From assembly GCA_014904845.1 (NCBI GenBank), contig MU119368.1, positions 1 through 64,000 of the forward strand: 64,000 nucleotides of DNA, written 5' to 3'. This DNA comes from Acephala macrosclerotiorum. Lineage: Eukaryota > Ascomycota > Leotiomycetes > Helotiales > Mollisiaceae. A program made the translations under genes and the position numbers. Below, in pieces: positions 51,559 to 63,145 of this stretch (within the stretch, counting starts at the first letter, position 1; each line of letters starts with the position of its first letter). The notes under the pieces are model-generated. The model was not told where the DNA came from. It was given only the letters and a program-made list of their open reading frames with translations, and did no database searches.

Positions 51559-54500
51559 CTAAGCTGTGCTCAAGGCAGGAGTCATGAAATTTTGATAAGG
51601 AACTTCTGCGAAGTTGAATGAAAACGGATCATTGAAGCCAGGATCCAACCAGGACTGTTGCTCCTCGATATCAAATTCCCAACCTTGTATTCCAGTATCC
51701 AAATGAGCATTAGATGTAAGACTGGCGAAGCAGCGTCTTTCATCCTTAAGAGCAGCAGAGAGAGCAGTTGCTGCAAGGTATGCCATGTCTGACTTCTTCC
51801 CCAAATGCCATAAAGCCTCAACACAATTCTCGCACCGCGCGCTGATTTGCTCCCACTCGTCCAACCCAACACTTTTCTGGCGACCTTGCGCCATCATATC
51901 GAGGAGCAATGTCCCTGCTTTGGCAAATGATCTGATCAATACAACCGTCCAAGGCTCAGTTAGCAGAGCACCCTTATTAACCGCGAAATGAAACTCGCGA
52001 AAATTAGGAAAAGTTGCATCGCTCCGAGGACAAGAGCATTTTCCTAAGTCTGATACTGCATATGCGTTCTGTTCACGCAGTCTTGCAACGAGTTGGGATG
52101 ATCGCCGATGCAGACGCCTAGAGACAAAGCTCATCTTTGCCTTATCTACAAGCTCAATCATGTCTGCCAGAAGCATAGCTCCAAGATGCCAATGCCCTGC
52201 TAGGACTATGTACCAGGATTGGATACGGGGTGGGAGAGTGTCATGGTTGGCAATGCAATCGAGTATAAATGGACCATACTCGTTGTTCCAGTGCTGGTAG
52301 ACTCTCAGTGCGGCACTAATGGCTTCTTCGAACTTCTCTTGTCCAGCTCTCCGTGAGAGGAGGGTTTGGAGATGTGATACTTTGCGGAAAAGAAGGACTT
52401 TGATCGGCGCCGCATAACTGAGTGTTGCCGCGGCTTTTTCGTACGAGCACGGCCATCGAATAACATCCTCGCGTTGTTGCGTGCGTTTCTGCTGAAAGAA
52501 GAATTGTCCCCACAATTTTGAACTATGGGCTCCAGATTTCGCAGGAGGTTCGGAGGTTATATCATTGCTGAATGCTTCCTCTAGCTCGTTAATATGGTTC
52601 GTTGCAGAAGGATCTGAGATCGATTCTGGTAGGATATCACTATCTTCATCGGAAACGACAAGAGGGCGTTTGTACATTGCAGAGGAGAGTGTATCGAACA
52701 TGACACCCAGCCAAAACAACATATCAAAGGTATTCCGGTCCTCGGCAGCGAGATGGTTTTCTTTCTTCAGAGCACCTCTAGATTCTCTCAGTAGAATCTC
52801 GTTTTCTCTCTCCAAAGAGTCCAATTTGCAACGGTATGAGTGCATTTGTCGAAGTGCTATTTCGAGAAATAGTGGTGGTCCTTCCGATTGTATAATCTCA
52901 TCTAATTCATCTGAGATTGAGTTCTTTTCAGCTTCTGCGAAGGGGTCGGAAGTTGCTGGATTAGAGTGATCCGGTGAAGAAGACCAGTGATTATGAGAAT
53001 CATCCAGTACAGAAGATCGGTGCGGTCTCCTCTTCATCTGGCGTTCCTGTTGTTCAACACTAATGAAGTTAGCAATTTTTTCCTCGTCTGAAGTGGGAGT
53101 CAATGTTGAAGCATCTTGAGCCCACAGACTGGTTTTCTCGAACTTATGTGGAGGAGACCCTTCATGGGAATGCAATTACGGCTAAAAGAAAGACTTGAAG
53201 GCTACTCACTTCAAGGGCCGCTGCGTCAGTGAGAAGACAATATGCGCAAAAATCACTCTGAAAGATTGGATCTCAGCTGTATCCTGCAGTGCTTGACGAG
53301 CCCGATGCCAGAACATTTCTTGCATCATTCGATCGAATTCGATTGGTACAGGTGAGTCGCCGGATGGGAATTCATTCGATTGCGAGCCATCTGCATCTCT
53401 TTCAAAATTAGAGAAAGATGAAAACTCTCTTGCGCTTCTCTGGCTTGATTGAGCCCATTGGGTCGCGAATGACATGATGACTGTCTGGAGAGCTCGAGAT
53501 GCTGCCTGATCTTCCAACTTTGTCAGAGGACGGTCTCGAGTTGATGAAGCGGCCCTGTCGAGACGACAGACACGTGAGCAAATTCGATTTGACCAATTTG
53601 GACCCCATTCGTCAGTCATAGATTCCAATACGCTCCGTTGAGATGAAGAGCGAATGTTATATGGACAGGTCGTCTCATTCAACCAGCATGATAATGCATT
53701 TTCCATGCTGTCATGATAAACTCGCATGAGACCACTGGAAATGTGGGATGTGCAAGCTGAAGATGCCAGACGTTGTGGTAGGCTATTGGATGAGGGGTCG
53801 CTGATTATGCTCCAGCGTCGACTAGAGCAGTTGTCGGGTCGTTGTTGGTTTGATCCAAAAGACGATCGGCTGCTTGACCCGGTTGTCATTCTTGACCTGC
53901 GCCTTCGTTTTCCGGGCCTGATGTCCTCTCTCTCCCCTCTTGATGACCTATCATCGAAAGTCTGCGACAGTTGAGATCCTCCACTGTTATCTTCGATATC
54001 GCAGTCAAGCGAAAATTGTTCTTGACCAAAGCTATCCTCGGTCCTGAGACTTGGAACAGTCGAGACACTTGGAGCGCTATCTTGCCAAAGAGGAGCTGAG
54101 TTGCTTTGAAAGTACCGATTAGATACCTCGGCTATAGGAGAGGAGAAAGACATCGGGTCCTTATTATCGAACTGGAGAGTACGAGGGCTATGCAAGAATT
54201 CGAAGCCGTCTTGTAGCAAATAATCGAGGTCAGAACACGACAGGTCTGGTCTTGGAACTTTGGAGCCTTCTGGTACTTGTACCCCTCCTGTTGCGGAGGG
54301 TCTATCAATGGATCTCTGGGTTGTAGGCTTCTTCTGTCTTTCGGTCGAGAGTCCACCGGATGTTTGCTTCGAAGGACGAAGCCAGTCGAAGGTGCATTCC
54401 TTTCCCGTCTTCTCGCAGTTTGAGCATGGTCTAGCGCTTGAAATATCCAAAGGCGCTGCGTTACACGCTCGTTTGCCTTTCCGACAGTGATCACAGCTTC

Positions 54501-54567
54501 TATTTTGGCGGCGGCCTGTAACAGAGAAGCTCGTATGGCGATCTTTCGGGGACGTTTGTGTCTTCAT
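51559..54567 (-). CDS. Zn2Cys6 transcription factor
   Basis: Two exons, 54567-53210 and 53128-51559, with an 81-nt intron (53129-53209, GTGAGT donor); 975 residues. The zinc cluster is at residues 25-58: C25-x2-C28-x6-C35-x12-C48-x2-C51-x6-C58, preceded by GRRQNRS. A Ser-rich linker and basic stretches follow (for example KRRRRSRM). The middle is helical, and the C-terminal half resembles the fungal-specific transcription factor region, with LERENEILLRESRG as a short coiled coil. It probably binds CGG triplets in the nucleus. Paired CGG-N2-CCG sites sit in the promoters of the two enzyme genes on either side, making it the likely pathway-specific regulator. The 3' splice choice is the only one I found that keeps the frame. 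Confidence 0.85.
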
Positions 54568-55050
54568 ATTTCTTGCAAGTTTAGTTGTGCAGTAGTCTTT
54601 TTAGCTTTCGATCATAAACAAGCCTGGCTGAGCATACAGTCGAAAAGATATTAGGGAGAGGATCTTTCAACGTCGAGAGGTCGATATTCACGTCAGCATC
54701 GGATTGCGGGGGTTGAATTGTCAGAATGCGGGGAAATGTGGGGTTCTCAGCTGCAGAGCCAATCCCCGGGATGTGTATGGCCGGAAGCACGGAGAACAAT
54801 CCTGTTTATTTTGGGAGGGTCGTCATGCATGCATACGCGTGCTCTGAGAATTCCAACACTCGCACACCAAGGGAAATCTTTCAACATGCTCTCTGCTCAC
54901 GTTGCATTTCTACAGAGTTGATAGTGGGTGTTCCGGCTTCGCTTCATTCAGGGGTACGTAAGCGAGTCCAGCGGCTATGCTGAGGAGGATTTACGGAGCT
55001 ACTGAGCTACTGGGCTACTGCAGCTAGGTGATCTACGAAACTCCACGCTA
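54568..55050. other. Intergenic region with a small tandem repeat
   Basis: Promoter of the regulator and 3' flank of the esterase gene. A short tandem GAGCTACTG-like unit, about three copies, lies at 54996-55022. No CGG-N2-CCG pair is seen here, so autoregulation through that motif is not supported. Confidence 0.45.
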
Positions 55051-56453
55051 TCATCGGACCAACCCCTGGTAAATATCTGTCTCCAACTTTCCCCAAAGCC
55101 CAAGCACCTTCACATCTGCAAACGGCAATATCTGAGTACAAACCAAGCCTGCAACTCCATGCTCCTTATCACACCACCACCACAGATTTGGTAAGCCTGC
55201 CCACCAAGCAGTCCCCTTACTCCTCCCCGTATATCCCCCACTCAACATGAAGGTCAATCCCCATCCTTGGGTATCTTCCTTGGGTGTAGGATATAAGTTT
55301 GGAAGTGGATTCGTGAGCCAAGGCTTAGCGTCTGGGATGCCTTGACTGCCGAATTGAGGGAATTGTGGGATTTGATTTGTGAACATGAGATCGACTGTGC
55401 TCTTTTGTAAGAGCTGAGCACCTGTCTTTGGGGATGTTCCATCATTCAATAAAGTGGCGAGTATCTCTGCTCTATCATTTAGCAAAAGTGAAATGAGGAA
55501 GGATTGGGAAAGAGAACGTACGACAATACTCCTGGGGCTTGGCAAAGCAACCTGCCCCACCGCTATTAAAGCACTCCTTAACTTGTTCCTCGGTGTCTAC
55601 GATCAACGGTCGCCTCTGGATATGGTCGAAACGCGAGATCGTGCCATCGGGGTTGCGAGTATGCATGTGCGCAAGTTTGTCTTTCATGTTTTGGGTTGGG
55701 AAAATAGAGATGTTCTCTAAGCCAAGCGGCGCGAAGATGAAGCGCTGCATGTAAGAATTGAGTGACATGCCGGTGGCGCGCTCGAGGAGGATGCCTGCCC
55801 AGTCGATGCCGACCTGTTAGACGAAGATGTTAGCTAAAATAGATGGAATGTGAAGCATGGATGTGACGAACTCCATATTCCCATCTTGTCCCAGGCTGAT
55901 TGACGAGTGGTTGTTTGATATCGTACATATGTCCAGAGAACTCATCGTACCCTATGGGTTTGTTACAGTCTCGTAACTTCTCGTTAAAGAAAGCATATCC
56001 AAATCCGGCTACAAATTTCATCAGCACCAGCGTCTATTTTCTTCCAGAGATAAATAACATACCAGTGTGCGTCAACAGCATCCTCAATGTAATTCCTATC
56101 TCCTTCTCAACCAACTTCCCATCATCCCCCAAAACCTTAACGTCCCTCAACTCAGGACATAACTTCTCAACCTGCACAACATCATCTAGCGCCAGGACCT
56201 TCTGCTCAACAAGCTGCATACATGCAATACCGGTAATCATCTTCGTGCAGGATGCAATCCAGAAGATATTATCGAGAGTCATAGGCTCAGAGCTTTCAAA
56301 TCCTCGTTTTCCTGCCGAGTGTGCGAATAGCTCCTGTCCATTCTTGCCGACGACAACTACGGTAATGCCTGGAATACCATCCTTGGGGTTAGTACACGCA
56401 TCTTCGAGTTGTTGTTGAAGATTGTGAATGGTTTCTGTGTTTAACTTGGCCAT
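55051..56453 (-). CDS. Serine beta-lactamase-fold hydrolase (EstB/LovD-like)
   Basis: Four exons, high to low: 56453-56063, 56008-55872, 55813-55522 and 55466-55051; 411 residues. The class C beta-lactamase catalytic pair is S68-C-T-K71 (IFWIASCTKM), and the second motif is the Tyr of WEYGVGIDWAG (about Y175). The C-terminal WAGLPNLWWW and HGVAGLVCTQILPF match the fungal members of this family. These are mostly esterases and transesterases rather than antibiotic hydrolases; LovD is the best known. There is no signal peptide, so it is probably cytosolic. Beside a Baeyer-Villiger enzyme the natural guess is hydrolysis of the ester or lactone product. Its promoter carries the same type of CGG-N2-CCG pair as the monooxygenase promoter. 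Confidence 0.9.
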
Positions 56454-57210
56454 TGTTGCTTTGAGGTTGCTATACTTGGTGTTGGAAAAAGCTCGAAAAT
56501 AGTGTTAAGTCAAATTCGAAACTGGGAACATGTTCAAAGATCACACATAACCGTCATTCTGCAACGCTTCTATCATAGTAACTGCATAGCCAACATGAAC
56601 TACCTGGTTCCTGGTGGAGGAAGGGGGACGTTGGTGTGGGGCCTTGCATGGCTGCGGCTCCGCAATCGCGGGTCCGCACCTTCGAATCAGCTTAGAGTGA
56701 TCATATCGCCAATCTTTCCCGTGTCCATTTGGAAGCTTCACGTGCTCATAATCCTACTGTAGCAGTCAAATTTTAAAAGTAGACAGCACCCTTGTAACAC
56801 GAGGGGCCTTGACGAGACTTCAGATGTGATCCTGTGTATTGGTTCTAGATGAAACGCAGAACCCGGACTTTATTTAAGTGATAGAGAATAGGCCACACGG
56901 CCGCTTCTCTTCGTGAGCTGCAAGGACATGTAGGGGTGCTGAGACTGAATTCAGAAATACATCGTCGAACCATCCCCTTTCCAAATGGGTCACGTGCATG
57001 TGAACGTCATTGAACCGGCCATTCTCCATTCGCCTCAAGCGAGCAAAAGTATATACACCAAGAAAATCCCATATAAAGAATGAACGATGACCATCGGCAT
57101 CAACATACAACCAGACGCTTGATCCGTAGCTACTCCCCGCTCGTCAGCACAATTTCACGCCTCCCAAGCCCATCCACTCGAACTTTTCAAAAAGACAAAT
57201 GTGAAACACT
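56454..57210. promoter_or_regulatory. Promoter of the beta-lactamase-fold hydrolase gene
   Basis: 757 bp. Inverted CGG pairs lie at 56655-56662 (CGGCTCCG, inside TGCGGCTCCGCA) and 56669-56676 (CGGGTCCG), about 200-220 bp upstream of the minus-strand start at 56453. TGCGGCTCCGCA is the exact reverse complement of the element at 49043-49054 in the monooxygenase promoter. The rest is the 3' flank of the dioxygenase gene, with no supported gene. Confidence 0.5.
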
Positions 57211-58296
57211 TCACGAACCACTCTCCGCCACACCTCCGGAAGCCGTGTACACGAAGCTGTAGTTGGGATCATAAGTCGCAGAAACATTGACAGCGATAGT
57301 CACCCATCCAAAGATACCATCAGACAACGAATCGCCTAGCATGACATACTCCAGCACAGGGTCCGAAGTCGTAAGTGTCTCCTCAGCAAAGACTCGATCC
57401 TCGGCGTTGGTAGTGAGGGTGATGTTATTTGTATTATACGGATATGTGGCTTCAACTTGATAAACGAGATCTTGGTCCCAGAATAGTTGACCGATGTGAC
57501 CGACTGTGCCACCAGTCAAAGTATTGTTCGGCAAAACAGTAGCGTTCAAATGAGCAACCAAATGATGATGATTTGTTCTGCCGGAATAGTGGCCTGGAAA
57601 CACGGACAGGAATTGAACAACTCCATCCGAGTCGGTTTTCTGCACACCGCGAAGGAAAGTAGCGTTGAGGTTCGAAGTATCGTCTATGTTGCCGTTTCCG
57701 GTGGCGACGAGACCGGAATAGACGCCTGTGCTGTTGCAGTGCCAGAAGTCCCAGTAGAGGTCGGTGATAGGCTCGCAGGTTTCGACGTCGACGAATTGGC
57801 CGTCGATGACGATGGGGACCCCGGGTTGCTCTTCGCGGAGGTCGGAGCGGATGTGTTCTCCTTTGACCCAATACTGTTGCACAATTAGCTTGATTGAAGG
57901 CAGTTCACGAACAAGGACTGAACATACCGGTCCAGTCTCTCCCTCAGGGTTGAGAACGCAAGTACTGTTGGTCGAGAAGATGATGTCCTCCGACGTGCTT
58001 GTTGTATAGTTCTCGGTTGAGGCATGAGAGGTGTTCAAGATCGTATCCATATCTCTGACCATCCTTCTCTTGCGATACTGATCGACGGTAGCTTGACGAC
58101 GCGCCTGAGCTCTAGCGTTTAGTCCTCGTTTCTCCATCTTCTCCGCGCAGGTTGAGAGACCACGGGCAGCGTTCGTTTTGAACTCTCGCTTTTTGAGATC
58201 GCGGGCGGCATCGTGGACTTCGTGCTCTCCGGGGTGGGCGGTGGCTAGGAGGGAGAAACCGAGGATGGCGGATGCGAGGATGGAGGTGAGCTGCAT
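57211..58296 (-). CDS. Secreted intradiol ring-cleavage dioxygenase
   Basis: Two exons, 58296-57928 and 57873-57211; 343 residues. I start at 58296 because MQLTSILASAILGFSLLATA is a clean signal peptide. A Lys/Arg-rich pro-region follows (about 30-90). The Fe(III) ligands of the intradiol family are all visible: Tyr175 (GVYSG), Tyr219 (FPGHYSGR), His225 and His227 (NHHHL). Several N-glycosylation sites support secretion. This fungal extracellular branch cleaves catechol-type rings between the hydroxyls, often in plant-derived or lignin-related phenolics. The 54-nt intron (57874-57927) has no in-frame stop, so retention would insert 18 residues. It is head-to-tail with the beta-lactamase-fold gene and may extend the catabolic module. 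Confidence 0.93.
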   Translation of the reverse strand: MQLTSILASAILGFSLLATAHPGEHEVHDAARDLKKREFKTNAARGLSTCAEKMEKRGLNARAQARRQATVDQYRKRRMVRDMDTILNTSHASTENYTTSTSEDIIFSTNSTCVLNPEGETGPVCSVLVRELPSIKLIVQQYWVKGEHIRSDLREEQPGVPIVIDGQFVDVETCEPITDLYWDFWHCNSTGVYSGLVATGNGNIDDTSNLNATFLRGVQKTDSDGVVQFLSVFPGHYSGRTNHHHLVAHLNATVLPNNTLTGGTVGHIGQLFWDQDLVYQVEATYPYNTNNITLTTNAEDRVFAEETLTTSDPVLEYVMLGDSLSDGIFGWVTIAVNVSATYDPNYSFVYTASGGVAESGS

Positions 58297-59903
58297 GGTT
58301 ACTGGTGAGTTTGCGGTCTGAAAATGAGGGTCGTAGAAATGAAGATACAAGTTCAAAGAAGGTGAAAAGCAAGAAAAGAGAAAGCAGATGGCGGTGGCGA
58401 GAAAACCATTACAGTAACGAATTGACGATATATATTCAACTTGGTGGCCGCCTCGACGGCATTCTCAATTTCCAGCACTTACGTGGGCAACGCGAATGTA
58501 GCATTTGAGGATACCTGAGGGCTTTCTCTCGATCCATCACTTCTGCATGTAAAATGTCGAATTGTGAACACCGCCTCGAGAAAGTAAAAATAGGATGCGT
58601 AAGCATCTCTTGGCAGTTCGTTGATGGTGATGAAGTCGGGCGAACATGCCTGGTATCTGGAAATACTGATGACCAGTGTTGCCAGGATAGAGCTCATGCT
58701 CTCACCGAGAGAGGGGAACGAACGAGCTCCAACCTTGAGGAACGGAGTTTGCTACGCAGAAACAACGGAGATGCAAGCAGTGAGCCACAGGGCATGTTGA
58801 AGCTCGAAACATCCTTCCAATCAACACCCCTATTTCTCAAAGAACGCTGACGAATATTTTGCGACACCATGTTTTTGCGGAGTGTTGGGCGTTCAAGCAA
58901 ACATAGAATGATCGGGGCTGTGATTTCCGAACACCCCTCTGGTTTAATGGAGACGATTAGATTATCAAGCTCTGAGGGTCGTCGACATCTGGGCAGGCTG
59001 GAAAGTTGGCTATCCAGCCTTGTCCCCTCGTTGCGGGGGAGGCACGTGCATTAAGCTCATCGGGACGCGTGTTCCTGCCGATCTCATCTTTGTTCATGTT
59101 TCAAACCCAGCTGAACTTTTGCTTCTGTGTAGGATAAGCCAATAAGACATGAGGCATTTGTATGTGTGGATGAAGTCGAGTATGTGGGGCAAATGCGAAC
59201 GAATCGAAGACAATGATGACCCAGCGAGTTCATACTCCCAGCCTTGGCGGACAATCAAGATAACAAAGCTGTGCTGTGGTATTAATCTTTGTCCCAACGA
59301 AAGAAAGCAATTCAGTCAGGAACGTACTGTATACTCAGAAAGTCTAGGCAAGGCTGAGAGATTATCAACGCTACTATGGGAATGGGAAAGATTCAAAGAG
59401 CACTTGCTCTGACAAATCAACATTGGTGGAATCTTAAAATTGTTGTCAGCTCAACCAACACTATCGACCGCATCGTCGTATTCGTCTGAACTCATTGATG
59501 CTCACTCGAACTGCTCTCAATTTGGGCACTGTTGCAAATCTTCAACCACCTCCTGGACATTACGAATATGCGGACGATCGAATCCAGGACCTACAATGAT
59601 AGCCTAGCACTTGCAAGTTCATCCCATATGTGTATGCTATGCATTGCGAAGCTGCCTGAGGTAGAAGCAGGGGCAATGAAGGGTTTCGCAAAGGGCAACA
59701 TTGCATTGCTCCATCCACCACAAGTGTTGTACCACAGACACAAATTCCGGCGATGCCAAGAACCATCCATTTAACGCATTCTAATACTGTACACCCGATC
59801 CTCCCCTTCCTCGCATGTTGCCAACAGCCAAAGTCTCATTCAGGCGAGTCGGCTAAAACGCAACACCAGCACTGCTTAGTATGGGGTCATACTCGACCTC
59901 TCT
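58297..59903. other. Intergenic region
   Basis: 1.6 kb with no supported gene; only short open frames of random composition. It contains the dioxygenase promoter at its left end and the QCR8 3' flank at its right end. Confidence 0.45.
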
Positions 59904-60757
59904 CTATTCCTCTCCCTCACCGAATTCAAGGCGTCCTGCCTTGGAGTTCAAGTACTCGTTTCTTTATCTTCAGTCAGCCAACATATTCCAAGCAGAGTCT
60001 AGGAAGACTAACCTCTCGATAGCCCATTCCATGGTCACATAGGCGATGATAAGCGGAGGAGCGAAGTAGAGGACTTGGTGGCTGAATCGTCTCCAGACGT
60101 TGAAGATAGCAGCGTGGCCTGCACCGGCGAGAGGGCGTTGTGCATTGGCGCTTAGTCCGTAGTGAACGACGCCTCGTTGCGTTTGGGAACCTGAGAATTG
60201 GACATTAGCAGTCATTCTCCACCTGCAGATGCCCTGCTTGAAAAGAATTTTCTGCGCAGACGTGTGTCGCCGTGTGCTCCATCTTCAGACTGCTCAATCC
60301 ACCCCGGATTCCGTTCTGCTCCGGCAATCGTCCAGCCCGCCATCTCCAAACAATCCCAACATCAATGATCGACCACTTGATACCGCGGCCCAGTTATCCC
60401 GTGGCCATTGGTCAACATGTATGAATCTTGTAGTCGCCAATTGATGTCCTCAACGTTCGAATGATGGTATTGTGTCGTCTTGCCGCAGAGCCGGAATCCA
60501 AGAAAATCGCTTCAAAAGAGCTCTAGTAACTCACCCAAGTTACCCCAACCACCGAGATACCTGTGAAGAATCGCAATTAGCTCCATCCTCTTCATACAAT
60601 CGTTCTGCAGAGCTTCAACTACCCATCTCAAGCTCCGACCCTTCCCGTCGCCGCGCTCGAAAAAGCTTTCCTACCACCAACACACAGGGTGTACTCACTT
60701 TCCATACTTTCCAACCTCTCCATCACCACCCGAACGGAAAATCTGAGAAGGACGCAT
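59904..60757 (-). CDS. QCR8: Ubiquinol-cytochrome c reductase subunit 8
   Basis: Four exons, high to low: 60757-60699, 60560-60535 (26 nt), 60190-60013 and 59961-59904; 106 residues. The start MRPSQIFRSGGDGEVGKYGK, then YLGGWGNLG, GVVHYGLSANAQRPLAGAGH, AAIFNVWRRFSHQVLYFAPP and the end NEYLNSKAGRLEF follow fungal QCR8 throughout. It is a small single-helix subunit of respiratory complex III in the inner mitochondrial membrane, next to cytochrome b. The intron at 60191-60534 (344 nt) is the longest in the window. The gene is divergent from prohibitin 1. Confidence 0.95.
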
Positions 60758-61048
60758 CGTGAATACTCAATCGCAGATGTGCTGGTCGTGCAATGGTTCT
60801 TGAGGGTTGAAAAGCTGGTGTCGATGTTGAAGGTCGACCCATCCAATTATCGCCAAGCCTCTAGCTAAGAGTAGACTAGCTCCCCCCGGCTTTATGCGCT
60901 AGTGAGCTTCAATCCGAAAATGTAAAGAGCATCACCTCCAGTTAAAGGTCAAGCTCAGCTTCAGGTCAACAATTTCTTCCACTCTTCGCCTCTATACTAG
61001 GAAGAACCTCCGAAGCAGGAAAAGAGATTGAAAGAAAGAACAGACAAG
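60758..61048. promoter_or_regulatory. Bidirectional promoter of QCR8 and PHB1
   Basis: Only 291 bp separate the start codons of two mitochondrial inner-membrane protein genes. The region is not rich in obvious elements; an AATTATCGCCAA stretch on the + strand near 60844 is a possible CCAAT-related site but not a clear match. Confidence 0.5.
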
Positions 61049-61949
61049 ATGGCAAACCTCCTGAAAGGTGTCTATTCGGCCGCCGTCCCTCTCGCCATTG
61101 GCGCCGCAGTCTTCCAATCCAGTATCTACGATGTCAAGGGCGGTACACGAGCAGTTATCTTCGACCGTCTGTCAGGAGTGAAGGATACGGTTGTAAATGA
61201 AGGCACACATTTCTTGATTCCGTGGTTACAGAAGAGCATCATCTACGACGTACGAACGAAGCCACGAAACATCTCTACCACCACCGGATCTAAGGATTTG
61301 CAGATGGTTAGCTTGACGCTGAGAGTTCTGCATCGACCGGATATTCAACATCTGCCTAAGATCTACCAGGTATGTTCTATTTTCCATCTTTTCTACCGCA
61401 TTTCAGGGAGGGAGTGATGGCTAACGAAATCAACAGAACCTCGGCCAAGACTACGACGAAAGAGTCCTCCCCTCCATTGGCAACGAAGTCCTCAAATCCA
61501 TCGTCGCTCAGTTCGACGCCGCAGAACTAATCACCCAGCGTGAAGCCGTCTCCAATCGAATCCGCTCAGACCTCCTCAAGCGCGCCCAAGAATTCAACAT
61601 CGCCCTCGAAGACGTCTCCATCACCCATATGACCTTCGGGAAAGAATTCACAAAGGCAGTCGAGCAGAAACAAATCGCACAACAAGATGCTGAGCGAGCA
61701 CGATTCATTGTCGAGAAGGCAGAGCAGGAGAGACAGGCGAATGTTATTCGAGCCGAGGGAGAAGCCGAGTCTGCAGAGACGATCAGCAAGGCGGTTGCGA
61801 AGGCAGGAGATGGCTTGATTATGATTAGACGGATTGAGGCGAGTAGGGAGATTGCGCAGACATTAGCGAGTAATCCGAATGTTACGTACTTGCCGGGTGG
61901 AGGTGAGGGTGGGAAGGATGGTGGCAAGTTCTTGCTTGGGTTGAGATGA
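61049..61949 (+). CDS. PHB1: Prohibitin 1
   Basis: Two exons, 61049-61369 and 61437-61949; 277 residues, normal for the family. An N-terminal membrane anchor (about 8-25) is followed by the SPFH/PHB domain ([34 protein letters not shown]) and a coiled coil (about 175-225) containing [20 protein letters not shown]. It pairs with prohibitin 2 in ring complexes of the inner mitochondrial membrane that support cristae, protein quality control and respiratory complexes. Confidence 0.96.
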
Positions 61950-62443
61950 GCATAAGGGGCGTGTTGTATGAATAGAAGCATAAAAATGTAATACCTCTCC
62001 TCTATCGAGATAATGGCGCTGGACTAGTTGGCAGTTAGGGTGGTAGTGTACCGGCAGCCAGAAGCATAAGCTCCTATGAATAAAACTCTCTTCCAATTCG
62101 AGCTGGCGGATTGTGTGTGCACGCAACAAACTCTATCACTTCATGAAAGTCTGAGCAGCCGGGGTTCATCGAAGGATAGAAGGTTGCCGAGCTGAGGCTG
62201 CAGACTACGATTGGCTATACCTACAGGGACTCGCTTCTATAAGTGTATTTCTCACTCTCATCGCCGGCGCTTGTATCGCACGCGTGAGTGGCTGGCGGTT
62301 AACTATCGTTTAACGCAACAAGTCGCACTCGAAACATAAAGAAGACCTCGAACATATCTTTCCTTCATTTCCTCCTAGCTGAATCATACAACGTAAAACC
62401 AGTCTTAGACAATTTTCTTACTGGTACGAGCTCAAAGCACGCG
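61950..62443. other. Intergenic region
   Basis: 494 bp with the PHB1 3' flank and the promoter of the 2EXR gene. Nothing further is visible. Confidence 0.5.
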
Positions 62444-63145
62444 ATGTCATCAGCTACCACTACAATCTCGCTGGTCAACCTCCAACGCTTCACTTTGTTC
62501 ACGAATCTCCCTTATGAACTCCGCTTCATTATATGGCGACTAAGTCTTTCACCTCGTGTCGTCGAAATTATCGAGTCTGAACTCCGTACCGGCTTTTATT
62601 CGCAAGCCGCACCTCCAACTGCGCTGCACGTCTGTCGTGAATCGAGACAGGCGGTCGAGGCACTCTATCCCAGCTGCTTCGGATCTTTTCTGCAGCCTGA
62701 AAGAGTGCGTTTCAATTTCGATCTCGATGTCCTCTACTTGGATATCAGTCAAGAAGAGGAGGCTCTCCCTCACCTCCTTGGAATATTGAAGGAAAACGAG
62801 TTGACTCGTCTAAAAAATTTCGCGATTGACGAGACGTATCTCAATCTCGGCATAATCGGTCCTCATTTGGCCAAACTGGCTTTACAACAAGCACTGAAGG
62901 CTATGACCAACCTGAAAGAGATGATAGTTGTTCGTGATATCACGAGTAGGAGAAGCGACTATTCTTATTCTTATTCTTTACCAATGAGGCAGATCAAGTT
63001 TTATGCTGAGCATAGAATAGCCGAAGCTGAAGAGGGTTGGCCTGATTATGTCGAGGAACTTCCTGATGCCAAAGAGAAGTATAAGGGTTGGATATTTTCA
63101 GATGTCATAAATATGACGCTTGTATATGGATGGCGGCCGTTGTAA
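62444..63145 (+). CDS. 2EXR-domain protein
   Basis: A single exon of 233 residues. The 2EXR pattern covers about residues 14-100: FTLFTNLPYELRFIIWRLSL, PRVVEI, ALHVCRESRQAVEALYP, then FDLDVLYLD. This is a large fungal family of unknown role, distantly F-box-like at its start (LPxELRxxIW), so a link to ubiquitin ligases has been suggested from similarity only. It ends in a short basic segment. A run of TATTCT codons (about 62960-62976) encodes SYSYS. Confidence 0.88.
   Translation: MSSATTTISLVNLQRFTLFTNLPYELRFIIWRLSLSPRVVEIIESELRTGFYSQAAPPTALHVCRESRQAVEALYPSCFGSFLQPERVRFNFDLDVLYLDISQEEEALPHLLGILKENELTRLKNFAIDETYLNLGIIGPHLAKLALQQALKAMTNLKEMIVVRDITSRRSDYSYSYSLPMRQIKFYAEHRIAEAEEGWPDYVEELPDAKEKYKGWIFSDVINMTLVYGWRPL

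Noticed and set aside
57874..57927. Reading the dioxygenase as one uninterrupted exon
   Set aside because: The segment has GTATGT and CAG ends and lacks any place in the family alignment, so it is treated as an intron.
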